Assembly (NCBI RefSeq): GCF_001310955.1
Contig: NZ_BAZX01000034.1
Location: 1-35,788, forward strand
Length of the DNA stretch: 35,788 bases
Reading direction: 5' to 3'
Source of the DNA: Marinifilum fragile JCM 15579
GTDB taxonomy: Bacteria > Bacteroidota > Bacteroidia > Bacteroidales > Marinifilaceae
Under the pieces are notes generated by a model. It saw nothing but the letters and a program-made list of their open reading frames with translations, had not been told where the DNA came from and made no database searches. Positions 1 through 9,756 of this stretch are shown here, in pieces. The position numbers were made by a program, and so were the translations under genes. How positions within the stretch are numbered: the stretch's first letter is position 1; each line of letters begins with the position of its first letter.

Positions 1-68
1 ACAATGGCAGGTCTGATGACAAGAATGCGAACTCTTACAAGGAAAATAGTAGGTTGAAGCAGTTTTAA
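1..68 (+). CDS. possible C-terminal tail of a truncated upstream gene
   Basis: One forward frame is open from the window edge to a TAA at 66-68 and gives about 21 residues rich in Asn, Ser, Lys and Asp, ending in LKQF. This resembles a hydrophilic C-terminus. Another forward frame is open to a TGA at 55-57, so the assignment is uncertain. A two-way terminator follows at 92-117, which fits a gene ending here. No function can be given. Confidence 0.25.
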   Translation, partial: NGRSDDKNANSYKENSRLKQF

Positions 69-91
69 ACTTTTCAGGACATTCAAAAAAA

Positions 92-117
92 AGCTTGCTC
101 CATAATTGAAGCAAGCT
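92..117. terminator. bidirectional intrinsic terminator between an upstream + gene and gdhA
   Basis: AGCTTGCT at 92-99 pairs with AGCAAGCT at 110-117 around a 10-nt loop. A T-run follows on the plus strand (120-125) and an A-run precedes it (about 85-92), giving a T-run on the minus strand. It can end gdhA, whose stop codon is at 142-144, and whatever arrives from the left on the plus strand. Confidence 0.75.
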
Positions 118-141
118 CATTTTTAATTATACGAATCGTAA

Positions 142-1509
<1,368 letters not shown>

Positions 1510-1532
1510 TTAAGTTAGACATGATTTATTCT

Positions 1533-1543
1533 GGGTGTAATTA
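1533..1543. promoter_or_regulatory. GGGTGTAATTA motif upstream of gdhA
   Basis: GGGTGTAATTA lies 35-46 nt before the gdhA start codon (gene strand TAATTACACCC). The same core recurs upstream of glnA (32679-32689, GGGTGTAATTA exactly) and nearly so upstream of amt (29213-29221, GGGTGCAAT). No TAnnTTTG element was found near it. Its role as an operator is an inference from recurrence in front of three nitrogen genes. Confidence 0.4.
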
Positions 1544-1648
1544 GTAAACAGCCTTTTGGATAACCGCTTACACTATTAAAGGTATGAAAGAATTCATTCA
1601 AGGTCAAGCTGTTAGAATTCGTTTAAATTCATTAAATTTAAAAGAGCC

Positions 1649-1670
1649 CATTATTAGTGCCTAAATAATG
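1649..1670. repeat. imperfect inverted repeat in the gdhA / 1717 intergenic region
   Basis: CATTATTAG at 1649-1657 and CTAAATAATG at 1661-1670 are reverse complements except for one extra A, around a 3-nt centre. It lies about 50 nt upstream of the start codon at 1717 and 150 nt upstream of gdhA. It could be an operator or a weak hairpin; there is no direct evidence for either. Confidence 0.3.
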
Positions 1671-1716
1671 AATTTTCGCACTTAATTTTTATTGTATCTA
1701 CGTAAGCCCTAAACCT

Positions 1717-4700
1717 ATGAACTCAGAATCCGATAAAAATCAAGGAATTAACAGGATCATCGCGGAGAATATTGAAAGATTAAAAGAACTAGCCGCAATA
1801 AACCAAACTACTGGAATAATAAAGGAAGGAAAATCTATTGAAGATACCCTGCAACAAATCTGCTTTATACTACCCAAAGCATGGCAATATCCTGAATTCA
1901 CAGTGGCACGAATCATTTATGATGGAAACGAATACCTGAGTTCAGGCTTTAGGTTGTCGCAATGGACCATGACTCAGGAATTCATGACCATTGATAACAA
2001 AAGTGGAAGAATTGAGATTTGCTATGTGAAAAAGTTTCCAAATTTGGATGAAGGACCTTTTTTAAAGGAGGAGAGGCATCTGATTGAGAATCTTGCGAGT
2101 ATAATTGTTGGATACATTAATAGTGAAACCGGGAAACAACTTTTATCACAAGCTAAATATAAGAGTAAAGCAAAAAAGGAAATTATTGGACCTTATGTGC
2201 CCGTTACCAATAGGAAACTGCTTCAAAATTTCCTAAACAAGAACAATGCTGATCGAGATATATATCATGATTTGATGCCATTTAAGGTGAAGGAGATTTT
2301 GCTGGTTGCAAATCTGTACGATGCATATTGTATTGAAAGAGAAGGGCGTTTTGCAGAGCAAATTTCAGGTGAGTATCAGCAGTTGAATTTGACATCTATG
2401 CCTCGTGTAACAGGAGTTTCCACCTTAGAGGAAACCATGGAGCAGTTGCACAGCAAGCATTTCGATATGATTATTCTGATGGTTGGGGTGGATAAAAAAA
2501 CGCCGATAGAATACAGCGAGAAAATTAAAAGTGAATTTCCATACATCTCAATTTTTCTCTTGCTGAACAACGATGCGGATATCGCCCTTTTTGAAGAGCA
2601 GCGAACCAAGCTAAAAACAGTTGATAAAATATTTGTCTGGAACGGAGAATCGCAGGTGTTTTTTGCAATGATCAAGTCTCTGGAAGATAAAGTAAATGTT
2701 GAAAATGACACGAAAATTGGACTTTCTCGAGTCATACTTCTTGTGGAAGATTCGGCCAAATACTATTCACGCTACATGCCAATGCTGTATCAGAGTGTAT
2801 TGGCGCAAACTCAAAGAATTATTGATGATGTAAGCACAGATGCTCAGTATAAAATCCTTCGATTAAGAGCTCGCCCGAAAATTTTGCTGGCTTCCAATTA
2901 TGAAGAGGCAATGACTATCTATTACAAGTTCAAAGAATTTTTGTTGTGCTTAATTTCGGATGTAAAGTTCCCAAAAGAAGGGGTGTTCCAAGAAGATGCT
3001 GGATTACAATTGGTAAAGGCAATTAAGGATGAATATCCAAACCTCCCAGTAATTTTGCAATCTTCGGATGTTACCAATGCGGCTCATACATTTAATTTAA
3101 AGTGCAGCTTTATCAATAAAAATTCCGAAACGCTACGTCATGATATTCGCCTGTTTATCCGACAGTTTCTTGGTTTTGGAGATTTTGTTTACAAAGATGC
3201 AGATGGTAATGAAATTGCCACAGCCAAATCTTTGAGAGAGTTTGAAGAGTATTTGTATCATATCCCTGCAGAGTCTTTGGTTTATCATGCCAATAAAAAT
3301 CACTTCTCACTTTGGTTGATGGCACGAGGAGAAATACGCGTTGCAAAAATGATTGCCCCTTATAATATCAGTGACTTTAAATCGGCTGAAGATGTTCGCG
3401 ACTACCTGATTAATGTGATTCAGAACTACAGGAATGAGAAGAACAAAGGTAAGGTGGTTGAGTTTAATTCGGATCAGGTTTTAAATGCCAATAATATCGT
3501 TACACTTTCTACAGGTTCCTTGGGAGGAAAGGGAAGAGGTTTGGCTTTTATTAATTCTATGCTGTTTAATCTTGACTTAAGTCGATACATCAAGGACATT
3601 AATATTAAAGCCCCAATGACTGCAGTTATTGGTGTTGACGAATATGAATCGTTTATCGATAGAAATAATTTATTGGATAGGACTATAGACTTGCCTAGCT
3701 ATAAGGAAGTACAGCGATTGTTCTTGGCTTCTGATCTTTCATTAAGATTGGTACAGAAAATCAGGATCATGTTGATGAATTTTGATCAGCCATTGGCCAT
3801 TCGTTCCTCTGGCTTATTCGAAGATTCTTTGTTGCAACCAGTAGCAGGAGTTTTTCAAACCTATCTGGTTCCCAATAATCATCCCGATTTGAATGAGCGG
3901 GTAAAACAAGTTACAGATGCAATAAAACTGGTTTATGCTTCTATTTTTTCCGAGGAATCACGCGCCAATGTTCAGGCTTCGAATTACAAGCTTGAAGAGG
4001 AAAAAATGGCCGTTGTTATTCAGGAAGTGGTTGGTAATCGATATGAAGATACTTTCTATCCACACATTTCAGGCGTAGCACAATCATACAATTATTATCC
4101 TTACGGACATATGAAGCCCGAAGAAGGATATGCAGTAATTGCTGTAGGCTTGGGAAAATATGTAGTGGATGGGGAAAAGGCTTTCAGGTTTTCTCCTGTT
4201 TTTCCAACTATCGAGAACAATTCGCCCAAAGATCAGTTCAAGAATTCGCAGGTGGAATTTTATGCAGTTGATTTAAAGAAGAAAAATATTGATTTGTTGG
4301 AGGGAGAAACAGCAGGTTTAATTCGACTGGAAATTGATGATGCAGAAGAACATGGCAATCTTGCCCATTGTGCTTCGGTTTACAATTCGGTTAATGATAC
4401 AATTAGTCCGGGATTGGATGCTTATGGACCACGAATTGTAAATTTTGCCAATATTTTGAAGTACGATTATATTCCATTGGCAAAGACAATAGAAATGGTT
4501 TTGGATATTGTGAAAGAGGCAATGGGATCGCCAATAGAAATTGAATTTGCGGTTGATTTGACCAAAGATAAAATGGGAAAGGCATCCTTTTACTTATTGC
4601 AGATAAAACCTTTAATCGGAAATGTTGATGACTATAACGTTGATTTGGAGGAGATTGATCGAAACAGGTTAATGTTACTCTCTGAAATGAGTATGGGAAA

Positions 4701-5175
4701 TGGTTTGATTGATACGGTATGTGATGTAATTTATGTTGCTCCTGAATTATTTAAAAAGGAAATGACTCCTGAAATTGCATCAATTATTTCATCGGTGAAT
4801 GAGAAAATGAGATTACAAAATAAGAACTATGTGCTAGTTGGTCCGGGAAGATGGGGAACAAGAGATAAATGGATTGGAATACCTGTGAAATGGAATGATA
4901 TTTCAAACGCAAAACTGATTGTGGAAACCAGCTTTGCAGATTACCCATTGGAAGCTTCATCAGGCTCACACTTTTTTCACAATGTCACATCAATGAATAT
5001 TGGCTATTGTTCTGTTCATCATCATTCCGAGACTTCTTTAGTAGATTACGAATTGCTAGGAAAACAGGATTTGATAGCTGAATATGGTGCGGTTAAGCAT
5101 GTACGTTTTGCCAAACCATTAAGTATTAAAATGGATGGTAAAAAGAGATTGGCAGTTGCCAGTTGGCAGAAATAG
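1717..5175 (+). CDS. GAF-like / receiver-like / PEP-pyruvate-binding domain fusion protein
   Basis: This 1152-residue protein ends in an ATP-grasp region like the N-terminal domain of PEP synthase and pyruvate phosphate dikinase: a glycine-rich STGSLGGKGRG near residue 600, LAIRSSGLFEDS near 695, and GPGRWGTRDKW near 1040. The swivelling phospho-histidine domain and the PEP/pyruvate barrel of the full enzymes are missing, so it is not a complete PEP synthase. The N-terminal part looks regulatory: a GAF-like stretch (about 20-145), a degenerate receiver-like fold (about 190-320), and a second receiver-like domain (about 340-490) with a candidate phospho-acceptor Asp415 in LISDVKFP. The product is probably cytoplasmic; no membrane segment is seen. 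The substrate is unknown; a phosphotransfer or phosphate-sensing role is inference. It converges with the permease gene, whose stop codon lies only 1 nt away. Confidence 0.75.
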   Translation: MNSESDKNQGINRIIAENIERLKELAAINQTTGIIKEGKSIEDTLQQICFILPKAWQYPEFTVARIIYDGNEYLSSGFRLSQWTMTQEFMTIDNKSGRIEICYVKKFPNLDEGPFLKEERHLIENLASIIVGYINSETGKQLLSQAKYKSKAKKEIIGPYVPVTNRKLLQNFLNKNNADRDIYHDLMPFKVKEILLVANLYDAYCIEREGRFAEQISGEYQQLNLTSMPRVTGVSTLEETMEQLHSKHFDMIILMVGVDKKTPIEYSEKIKSEFPYISIFLLLNNDADIALFEEQRTKLKTVDKIFVWNGESQVFFAMIKSLEDKVNVENDTKIGLSRVILLVEDSAKYYSRYMPMLYQSVLAQTQRIIDDVSTDAQYKILRLRARPKILLASNYEEAMTIYYKFKEFLLCLISDVKFPKEGVFQEDAGLQLVKAIKDEYPNLPVILQSSDVTNAAHTFNLKCSFINKNSETLRHDIRLFIRQFLGFGDFVYKDADGNEIATAKSLREFEEYLYHIPAESLVYHANKNHFSLWLMARGEIRVAKMIAPYNISDFKSAEDVRDYLINVIQNYRNEKNKGKVVEFNSDQVLNANNIVTLSTGSLGGKGRGLAFINSMLFNLDLSRYIKDINIKAPMTAVIGVDEYESFIDRNNLLDRTIDLPSYKEVQRLFLASDLSLRLVQKIRIMLMNFDQPLAIRSSGLFEDSLLQPVAGVFQTYLVPNNHPDLNERVKQVTDAIKLVYASIFSEESRANVQASNYKLEEEKMAVVIQEVVGNRYEDTFYPHISGVAQSYNYYPYGHMKPEEGYAVIAVGLGKYVVDGEKAFRFSPVFPTIENNSPKDQFKNSQVEFYAVDLKKKNIDLLEGETAGLIRLEIDDAEEHGNLAHCASVYNSVNDTISPGLDAYGPRIVNFANILKYDYIPLAKTIEMVLDIVKEAMGSPIEIEFAVDLTKDKMGKASFYLLQIKPLIGNVDDYNVDLEEIDRNRLMLLSEMSMGNGLIDTVCDVIYVAPELFKKEMTPEIASIISSVNEKMRLQNKNYVLVGPGRWGTRDKWIGIPVKWNDISNAKLIVETSFADYPLEASSGSHFFHNVTSMNIGYCSVHHHSETSLVDYELLGKQDLIAEYGAVKHVRFAKPLSIKMDGKKRLAVASWQK

Positions 5176-5176
5176 T

Positions 5177-6418
5177 TTAATCGAATTTAATGGCTTTAGC
5201 CGGACTAATTTTTGTGATTAAATAGGATGGAATTAGCAACATGGCAACTGTAGCAATTAAACTCCCAACATTTAATAAAAGTAAATGACTAAGTTTTAGA
5301 TTAACTGGTACGTTGTCAACGTAATAGTTGGTAGGATCTAATGGAATGATTTCGAAATAATATTGTAAAAGACACAAGCCTATACCAATAATATTACCCC
5401 ATAACATTCCTTTGCCAATGATCATACTCGATTGGTAAAGGAATACTTTTCGTATTGACCAGTTTTTTGTTCCCAGTGCTTTTAAAATCCCAATCATATT
5501 GGTCTTTTCCAGAATAATGATCAATAATCCTGAAACCATATTGATGCCTGCTACCAAAATCATAAGTGATAGGATAATCCAAACATTAAGATCTAGCATA
5601 TCGAGCCAACTGAAGATTTGAGGATATTTTCTAAGAATATTCCGAACCTTTACACTGCCTCCCTCTTGTGTGAAAGAACTTGCCGTGCTTTGTTTTACCA
5701 GATAAGTAAGCTCTGATATTTCATCAAAATCATCTATGAAAATTTCATATCCACTAACTTGATTTTCTTCCCAGTCGTTTAGTTTCTGAATATGACGCAT
5801 ATCGCAAACCAAGAACAGTTTGTCGAATTCTTCCATTCCGGTATTGTAGATACCTGAAATAACAAAGCGTCTTTCGCGAGGAGGTTGTTGGATAAAGTAA
5901 ACTGATATTTTATCGCCAATTTTAACTTGCAGAAGCTTTGATAATTTCTCTGAAATCAGAATTTGATTACTTTTCTTTTCTTCTAGTTTGAATATTTCAC
6001 CTTCAACCAGGTTTTTACTGAAAAAACTCCAGTCGTAATCCTTGCCAATGCCATTTAATACAATACCTTGAATCTCCGATTTGGTTTTTAGAATGCCTGG
6101 TTTTGTTGCAAAAGCTTGAATGTGTTGAATTCCAGGTATTTTCTTTATCAGATTGGTGTCGATAATGCTTTTATCAATTGGCTGAGTTTCAAATGAAGAA
6201 TTATTATCGTAATTGGTAATCTGAATATGGGATCCGAATCCGGTTACTTTATTGGTAATTTCAGATTTAAAGCCGGTTACAATGGCTACAGCTAAAATCA
6301 TAACACTAATACCAAGCGAAATACTAAGTTTGGCAATCTTTATAATTGGGCGCGACATTTTCTTTTCGCCCTTTTCACCAGTGGTAATTTTTTTAGCTAT
6401 AAATAATTCCAGATTCAA
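5177..6418 (-). CDS. ABC transporter permease of the LolC/LolE (FtsX-like) family
   Basis: The 413-residue membrane protein has the layout of lipoprotein-releasing permeases: a first membrane helix at about residues 27-48 (SISLGISVMILAVAIVTGFK), a large periplasmic domain (about 50-270) of the MacB-PCD type, then three FtsX-type helices near 277-302, 325-350 and 378-400. In the family it works with an ATPase (LolD) to move lipoproteins from the inner membrane toward the outer membrane; no ATPase gene is adjacent, so it presumably uses one encoded elsewhere. The chosen ATG gives a short cytoplasmic lead before the first helix. A TAnnTTTG element on the minus strand (6447-6454) lies about 30 nt upstream of the start and probably drives it. 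Whether it is a true LolC/E functional equivalent or another FtsX-type exporter cannot be told from sequence alone. Confidence 0.85.
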   Translation of the reverse strand: MNLELFIAKKITTGEKGEKKMSRPIIKIAKLSISLGISVMILAVAIVTGFKSEITNKVTGFGSHIQITNYDNNSSFETQPIDKSIIDTNLIKKIPGIQHIQAFATKPGILKTKSEIQGIVLNGIGKDYDWSFFSKNLVEGEIFKLEEKKSNQILISEKLSKLLQVKIGDKISVYFIQQPPRERRFVISGIYNTGMEEFDKLFLVCDMRHIQKLNDWEENQVSGYEIFIDDFDEISELTYLVKQSTASSFTQEGGSVKVRNILRKYPQIFSWLDMLDLNVWIILSLMILVAGINMVSGLLIIILEKTNMIGILKALGTKNWSIRKVFLYQSSMIIGKGMLWGNIIGIGLCLLQYYFEIIPLDPTNYYVDNVPVNLKLSHLLLLNVGSLIATVAMLLIPSYLITKISPAKAIKFD

Positions 6419-6446
6419 ATTGATATTCTTTTTGTTAAGATTAACA

Positions 6447-6454
6447 CAAAAGTA
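6447..6454 (-). promoter_or_regulatory. promoter -7 element for the LolC/E-like permease gene
   Basis: On the minus strand this reads TACTTTTG, an exact match to the Bacteroidota TAnnTTTG -7 element, about 30 nt before the permease start codon. No clear TTTG partner is visible at -33. It is the mirror image of the element at 6477-6484. Confidence 0.5.
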
Positions 6455-6476
6455 GTAATTTCATATGATTAAAATT

Positions 6477-6484
6477 TACTTTTG
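6477..6484 (+). promoter_or_regulatory. promoter -7 element for the namZ-like gene
   Basis: TACTTTTG matches TAnnTTTG exactly and points toward the gene starting at 6597, which would give a leader of roughly 105 nt. It is back to back with the identical element on the other strand, separated by 22 bp. No good -33 partner is seen. Confidence 0.45.
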
Positions 6485-6596
6485 TTTGCAATTGGTTGCG
6501 AATGTTTTGGGAGCTTCATGAATTTAAATATTCTACAACTAGAATTTCGAAATTCTTGATTGCCACATCTTGTTTAAAATTGAAAAGAATTAAATC

Positions 6597-7781
6597 GTGA
6601 GAGCTTATTTATATACAATTTTGATGTGCTTGTTTATTGTGAGTATATCTTGTGCACAACAGAATGCATTAAAAACATTGGCAGGCGCTGAGAATACTAA
6701 GGATTATTTGACATTGCTTCAAGGCAAATCTGTTGGGGTTGTTGGCAACCAATCCTCATTAGTTGGTAATCAGCATTTAATTGATTTTTTAGTTGAAAGA
6801 AACATCAAAATTCAAAGAATATTTAGTCCAGAGCATGGATTCCGTGGTATTGCCGATGCCGGAGAAAAAATTAAAAATAGCAAAGATGTAAAAACAGGCA
6901 TTTCGATAGTTTCACTGTATGGCAAACATTTTAAGCCAAGCGAGGTGGAGGTAAAAGACATAGACATAATGGTATTTGATATTCAGGATGTAGGTGTTCG
7001 TTTTTACACTTATATTTCAACCTTGCATTATGTGATGGAAATATGTGCCGAGCAAAACATACCACTTATCGTTTTAGACCGTCCAAATCCGAATGCTCAT
7101 TATGTAGATGGACCTGTTTTAGAAAAAAAATACGCTTCATTCGTTGGGATGCATCCGGTTCCTGTAGTTTATGGCTTAACCATTGGAGAGTACGCAAAAA
7201 TGATTAACGGAGAATCTTGGTTAAAGGACAATTTGAAGTGTGATCTTACTGTGATTCCATGTAAAAATTGGCATCGCAATCAAATTTACGATTTACCAGT
7301 TAAGCCATCACCCAATCTTCCCAACGCTCTTTCGATTGCTTTGTATCCATCCTTGTGTTTTTTTGAAGGAACTTCTGTAAGTGCAGGACGAGGAACAGAT
7401 TATCCATTTCAATGTTTTGGACATCCAAAGATGAGGCAGGAAGGCTTTTCATATACTCCGAGAAGTATTCCAGGAGCTAGCAAGTATCCAAAATTTAAAG
7501 GTAAAGTATGTTATGGATATGATTTGAGCAATTACAATTTGGAAGAATTTAGAAAAAGAAAATCCCTTGATCTGTCTTTTCTCATAAAGGCTTATCAGCA
7601 ACTTCATGCAAGTACAAAATTCTTTAATACTTTCTTTAGAAATCTTGCTGGAACCAATCAATTAAGGCTGCAAATAGAAAAGGGAATGAGCGAAGAAGAA
7701 ATTCGAGCTACCTGGCAAGAAGATTTGAAAGTTTTTAAAAATATTCGAGAAAAATATCTGATTTATCCCGATTGGGAGTAA
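6597..7781 (+). CDS. NamZ-type exo-beta-N-acetylmuramidase (DUF1343), probable lipoprotein
   Basis: The 394-residue product belongs to the DUF1343 family (glycoside hydrolase family 171), whose characterised member NamZ releases N-acetylmuramic acid from the non-reducing ends of peptidoglycan fragments; a role in cell-wall recycling is therefore likely. Family-typical stretches are GNQSSLVGNQ (about 50), FSPEHGFRG (about 80), MVFDIQDVGVRFYTY (about 125-140), LDRPNPN, and EGTSVSAGRGTDYPF (about 260-275). The N-terminus is a hydrophobic signal ending in SISC at residue 19, so it is probably a lipoprotein facing the periplasm. The start is GTG at 6597; no in-frame ATG gives a complete signal peptide. 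It is divergent from the permease gene and followed by a long hairpin at 7781-7864. Confidence 0.85.
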   Translation: MRAYLYTILMCLFIVSISCAQQNALKTLAGAENTKDYLTLLQGKSVGVVGNQSSLVGNQHLIDFLVERNIKIQRIFSPEHGFRGIADAGEKIKNSKDVKTGISIVSLYGKHFKPSEVEVKDIDIMVFDIQDVGVRFYTYISTLHYVMEICAEQNIPLIVLDRPNPNAHYVDGPVLEKKYASFVGMHPVPVVYGLTIGEYAKMINGESWLKDNLKCDLTVIPCKNWHRNQIYDLPVKPSPNLPNALSIALYPSLCFFEGTSVSAGRGTDYPFQCFGHPKMRQEGFSYTPRSIPGASKYPKFKGKVCYGYDLSNYNLEEFRKRKSLDLSFLIKAYQQLHASTKFFNTFFRNLAGTNQLRLQIEKGMSEEEIRATWQEDLKVFKNIREKYLIYPDWE

Positions 7782-7864
7782 AATCAGAAACAGAATCGTC
7801 GGTGGCGAAAGGAAAGTAGTATCGACTTAGTTGACTAAACCGACGACCTGTTTCTAAGGGATTT
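7781..7864. repeat. 84-nt long hairpin between convergent genes
   Basis: Three nested complementary segments make one long stem: AAATC/GATTT (7781-7785 with 7860-7864), AGAAACAG/CTGTTTCT (7786-7793 with 7848-7855) and TCGTCGGT/ACCGACGA (7796-7803 with 7839-7846), with a 35-nt apical loop. It fills almost the whole gap between the namZ-like gene and the gene at 7866. No strong T-run follows, so it is not a classical terminator; it may protect a 3' end or be a small dispersed repeat. Confidence 0.55.
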
Positions 7865-7865
7865 C

Positions 7866-8369
7866 TTATTTAAAGCTATAGAGGTTTGAAATATCATGAT
7901 TCGAACAGGTCGCTTCCAAATCATGAGACAAAATCTTTAAGCGTTTAATAGCTATATTTTTTTCCAAACTACATTTTTGTAATTTTCGATAAGCCTGATG
8001 CAATGCAGGAATTAGAACGTAAGCATGCTTAAGTTCTGATATATTAATGGAGCTATCGATTAATGCTTTGTTGTATTTTGAATTATTCACAATTAAATTG
8101 TAGAATGTTTTCATATGATTTAGCCAGCCAATAAATGCTTTGGCATTTTTTTCGGATTCTTCCAATGATTTCCAAAAATCAGGATATCTATTTAAGACTG
8201 GTTTAATTAATCGTAAATCCTGATTGTATAAAGAATTTAATTTTCTTCTCATTGAATAAACCAAACTGCTTGCCTCAATCTCTTTCTGTGCGTATTTCTT
8301 TGATATTTCAGATAATTGAAAAGCATGTGAGTCATTTGCTTTTGTTATCCGATTAAAAGGACTCTCCAT
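7866..8369 (-). CDS. uncharacterised helical protein
   Basis: The 167-residue product is not recognised. It has no signal peptide and no membrane helix. It is rich in Lys, Asn, Ser and Leu and looks all-alpha, with long amphipathic stretches (about residues 20-50 and 75-165) and scattered aromatics such as PDFWKSLEE and GWLNHMKTFYN. Three cysteines (at about 132, 155 and none paired in a CxxC) suggest no metal site. The ATG at 8369 is the only convincing start. Its downstream neighbour converges with it, separated by a long hairpin, and it is divergent from the thioredoxin-like gene. Codon and base use resemble its neighbours, so it is probably a real resident gene, but no function is proposed. 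Confidence 0.6.
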   Translation of the reverse strand: MESPFNRITKANDSHAFQLSEISKKYAQKEIEASSLVYSMRRKLNSLYNQDLRLIKPVLNRYPDFWKSLEESEKNAKAFIGWLNHMKTFYNLIVNNSKYNKALIDSSINISELKHAYVLIPALHQAYRKLQKCSLEKNIAIKRLKILSHDLEATCSNHDISNLYSFK

Positions 8370-8587
8370 AAGATTTCTGTTCTAAGGTTTTGTTACTACA
8401 AGTTTAAAAAATACAGTTCTTATGTATCTAAAACCACTATTAAATGAGTGTTAATATTAAAGGTGAAAAAGAGAGGCGATAATGTTAAATTAATGGAAGA
8501 TTAATGCTAAAAATCAGACTTGATAATTTAGAACTTATCAAAATAATCGGTATTTTTAAGGGAGTAACAACCTTAAACTAGAAAGAA

Positions 8588-9169
8588 ATGGCATTTACCT
8601 TACAAATTGGAGATAAAGCTCCTGAGTTTAATTTGATTGCAACTGATGGTATTCGATATAAGCTAAATGATTTTAAGTCATCGAAATTGTTGGTGGTTTT
8701 TTTTACTTGTAATCATTGCCCTTATGTAGTTGGATCGGATGAGGATACCAGAGCCATTGCAGATAAGTATATACCGCATGGAGTTGAATTTGTTGGAATT
8801 AATTCCAATTCTCCCAATACATATGAAGAAGATGATTATAACCATATGGTTACTCGAATGGAAGAGAATGACTTTCCTTGGGTTTACTTACATGATGAAA
8901 CTCAAGAGGTAGCAGTTAGTTATGGTGCGTTGCGAACACCACATTTTTATTTATTTAATGAGAAGAGAGAATTAATCTATACGGGACGAGCGGTTGATAA
9001 TCCAAAGGATACTTCGAAAGTTACAGTACGTGATTTGGAAAGAGCAATTATTGAGCATTTGGATGGAAAGACAATTTCAATTCCAGTGACTAATCCAATT
9101 GGTTGCAATGTTAAATGGGATGGTAAAGATAAACACTGGATGCCTGCAGATGCTTGTGATTTGGTATGA
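8588..9169 (+). CDS. thioredoxin-like / peroxiredoxin-like family protein
   Basis: The 193-residue product has the AhpC/TSA-redoxin fold: [10 protein letters not shown] near the N-terminus, then [12 protein letters not shown] with a CxxC pair at Cys41 and Cys44, GINSN after the central strand, and [26 protein letters not shown] with the cis-Pro segment near 117-135. This arrangement fits the cytoplasmic thioredoxin-family subgroup often labelled as peroxiredoxin-like. It would reduce disulfides or peroxides; the actual substrate is unknown. There is no signal peptide. It stands alone between a divergent unknown gene and the convergent riboflavin operon, and a strong terminator follows 16 nt after its stop codon. 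Confidence 0.85.
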   Translation: MAFTLQIGDKAPEFNLIATDGIRYKLNDFKSSKLLVVFFTCNHCPYVVGSDEDTRAIADKYIPHGVEFVGINSNSPNTYEEDDYNHMVTRMEENDFPWVYLHDETQEVAVSYGALRTPHFYLFNEKRELIYTGRAVDNPKDTSKVTVRDLERAIIEHLDGKTISIPVTNPIGCNVKWDGKDKHWMPADACDLV

Positions 9170-9185
9170 AGAAAAAATATACTTT

Positions 9186-9226
9186 AAACAAAGAGGCTGT
9201 CATTTATGAAGACAGCCTCTTTGTTT
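9186..9226. terminator. bidirectional terminator between the thioredoxin-like gene and ribH
   Basis: A perfect 16-bp stem (AAACAAAGAGGCTGTC at 9186-9201 with its complement at 9211-9226) encloses a 9-nt loop and is followed by T-rich sequence. It lies 16 nt after the + gene and about 40 nt after the stop codon of ribH on the other strand, so it can end both transcripts. Confidence 0.9.
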
Positions 9227-9268
9227 TTATACTTTTCAAGAGAAGTACTTTTTATCTGTAATTCAGAA

Positions 9269-9730
9269 TTACAATTGCTTTAATAAGTTAGCCATTTCAA
9301 TTCCTGATACAGCAGCTTCAAAACCTTTGTTACCTGCTTTTGTTCCAGCACGCTCAATAGCTTGTTCGATTGTATCAGTAGTTAAAACACCGAAAATTAC
9401 AGGAACTTCAGAATCTAAAGAAACACTAGCCACACCTTTAGTCACTTCGTTTGATACATAGTCGAAGTGAGGAGTAGAACCTTTAATTACAGCGCCTAAA
9501 CAGATTACAGCATCGTATTTACCACTTTTTGCCATTTTTTTAGCAATCAATGGAATTTCGAATGCACCTGGAACCCAAGCCACATCAACATCATCTTCTG
9601 ATGCACCGTGACGTTTGATAGCATCCATTGCACCACCTAACAATTTACTTCCAATAAACTCGTTAAAACGACCTGCTACGATACCAAACTTAAGGCCTTC
9701 AGCAATTAATTTACCTTCAATTGTATTCAT
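9269..9730 (-). CDS. ribH: 6,7-dimethyl-8-ribityllumazine synthase
   Basis: The 153-residue product is lumazine synthase, which condenses the RibBA-derived 3,4-dihydroxybutanone 4-phosphate with the pyrimidine intermediate to give the lumazine, the penultimate step of riboflavin synthesis. Family motifs are clear: [43 protein letters not shown] (with the catalytic His) and [28 protein letters not shown]. Length and start are normal for the family. It is the last gene of the minus-strand rib operon, 26 nt after ribBA, and ends before a strong terminator. It assembles into an icosahedral or pentameric shell in known cases. Confidence 0.97.
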   Translation of the reverse strand: MNTIEGKLIAEGLKFGIVAGRFNEFIGSKLLGGAMDAIKRHGASEDDVDVAWVPGAFEIPLIAKKMAKSGKYDAVICLGAVIKGSTPHFDYVSNEVTKGVASVSLDSEVPVIFGVLTTDTIEQAIERAGTKAGNKGFEAAVSGIEMANLLKQL

Positions 9731-9756
9731 TTTATTATCTATTTTTCGATTATTTT

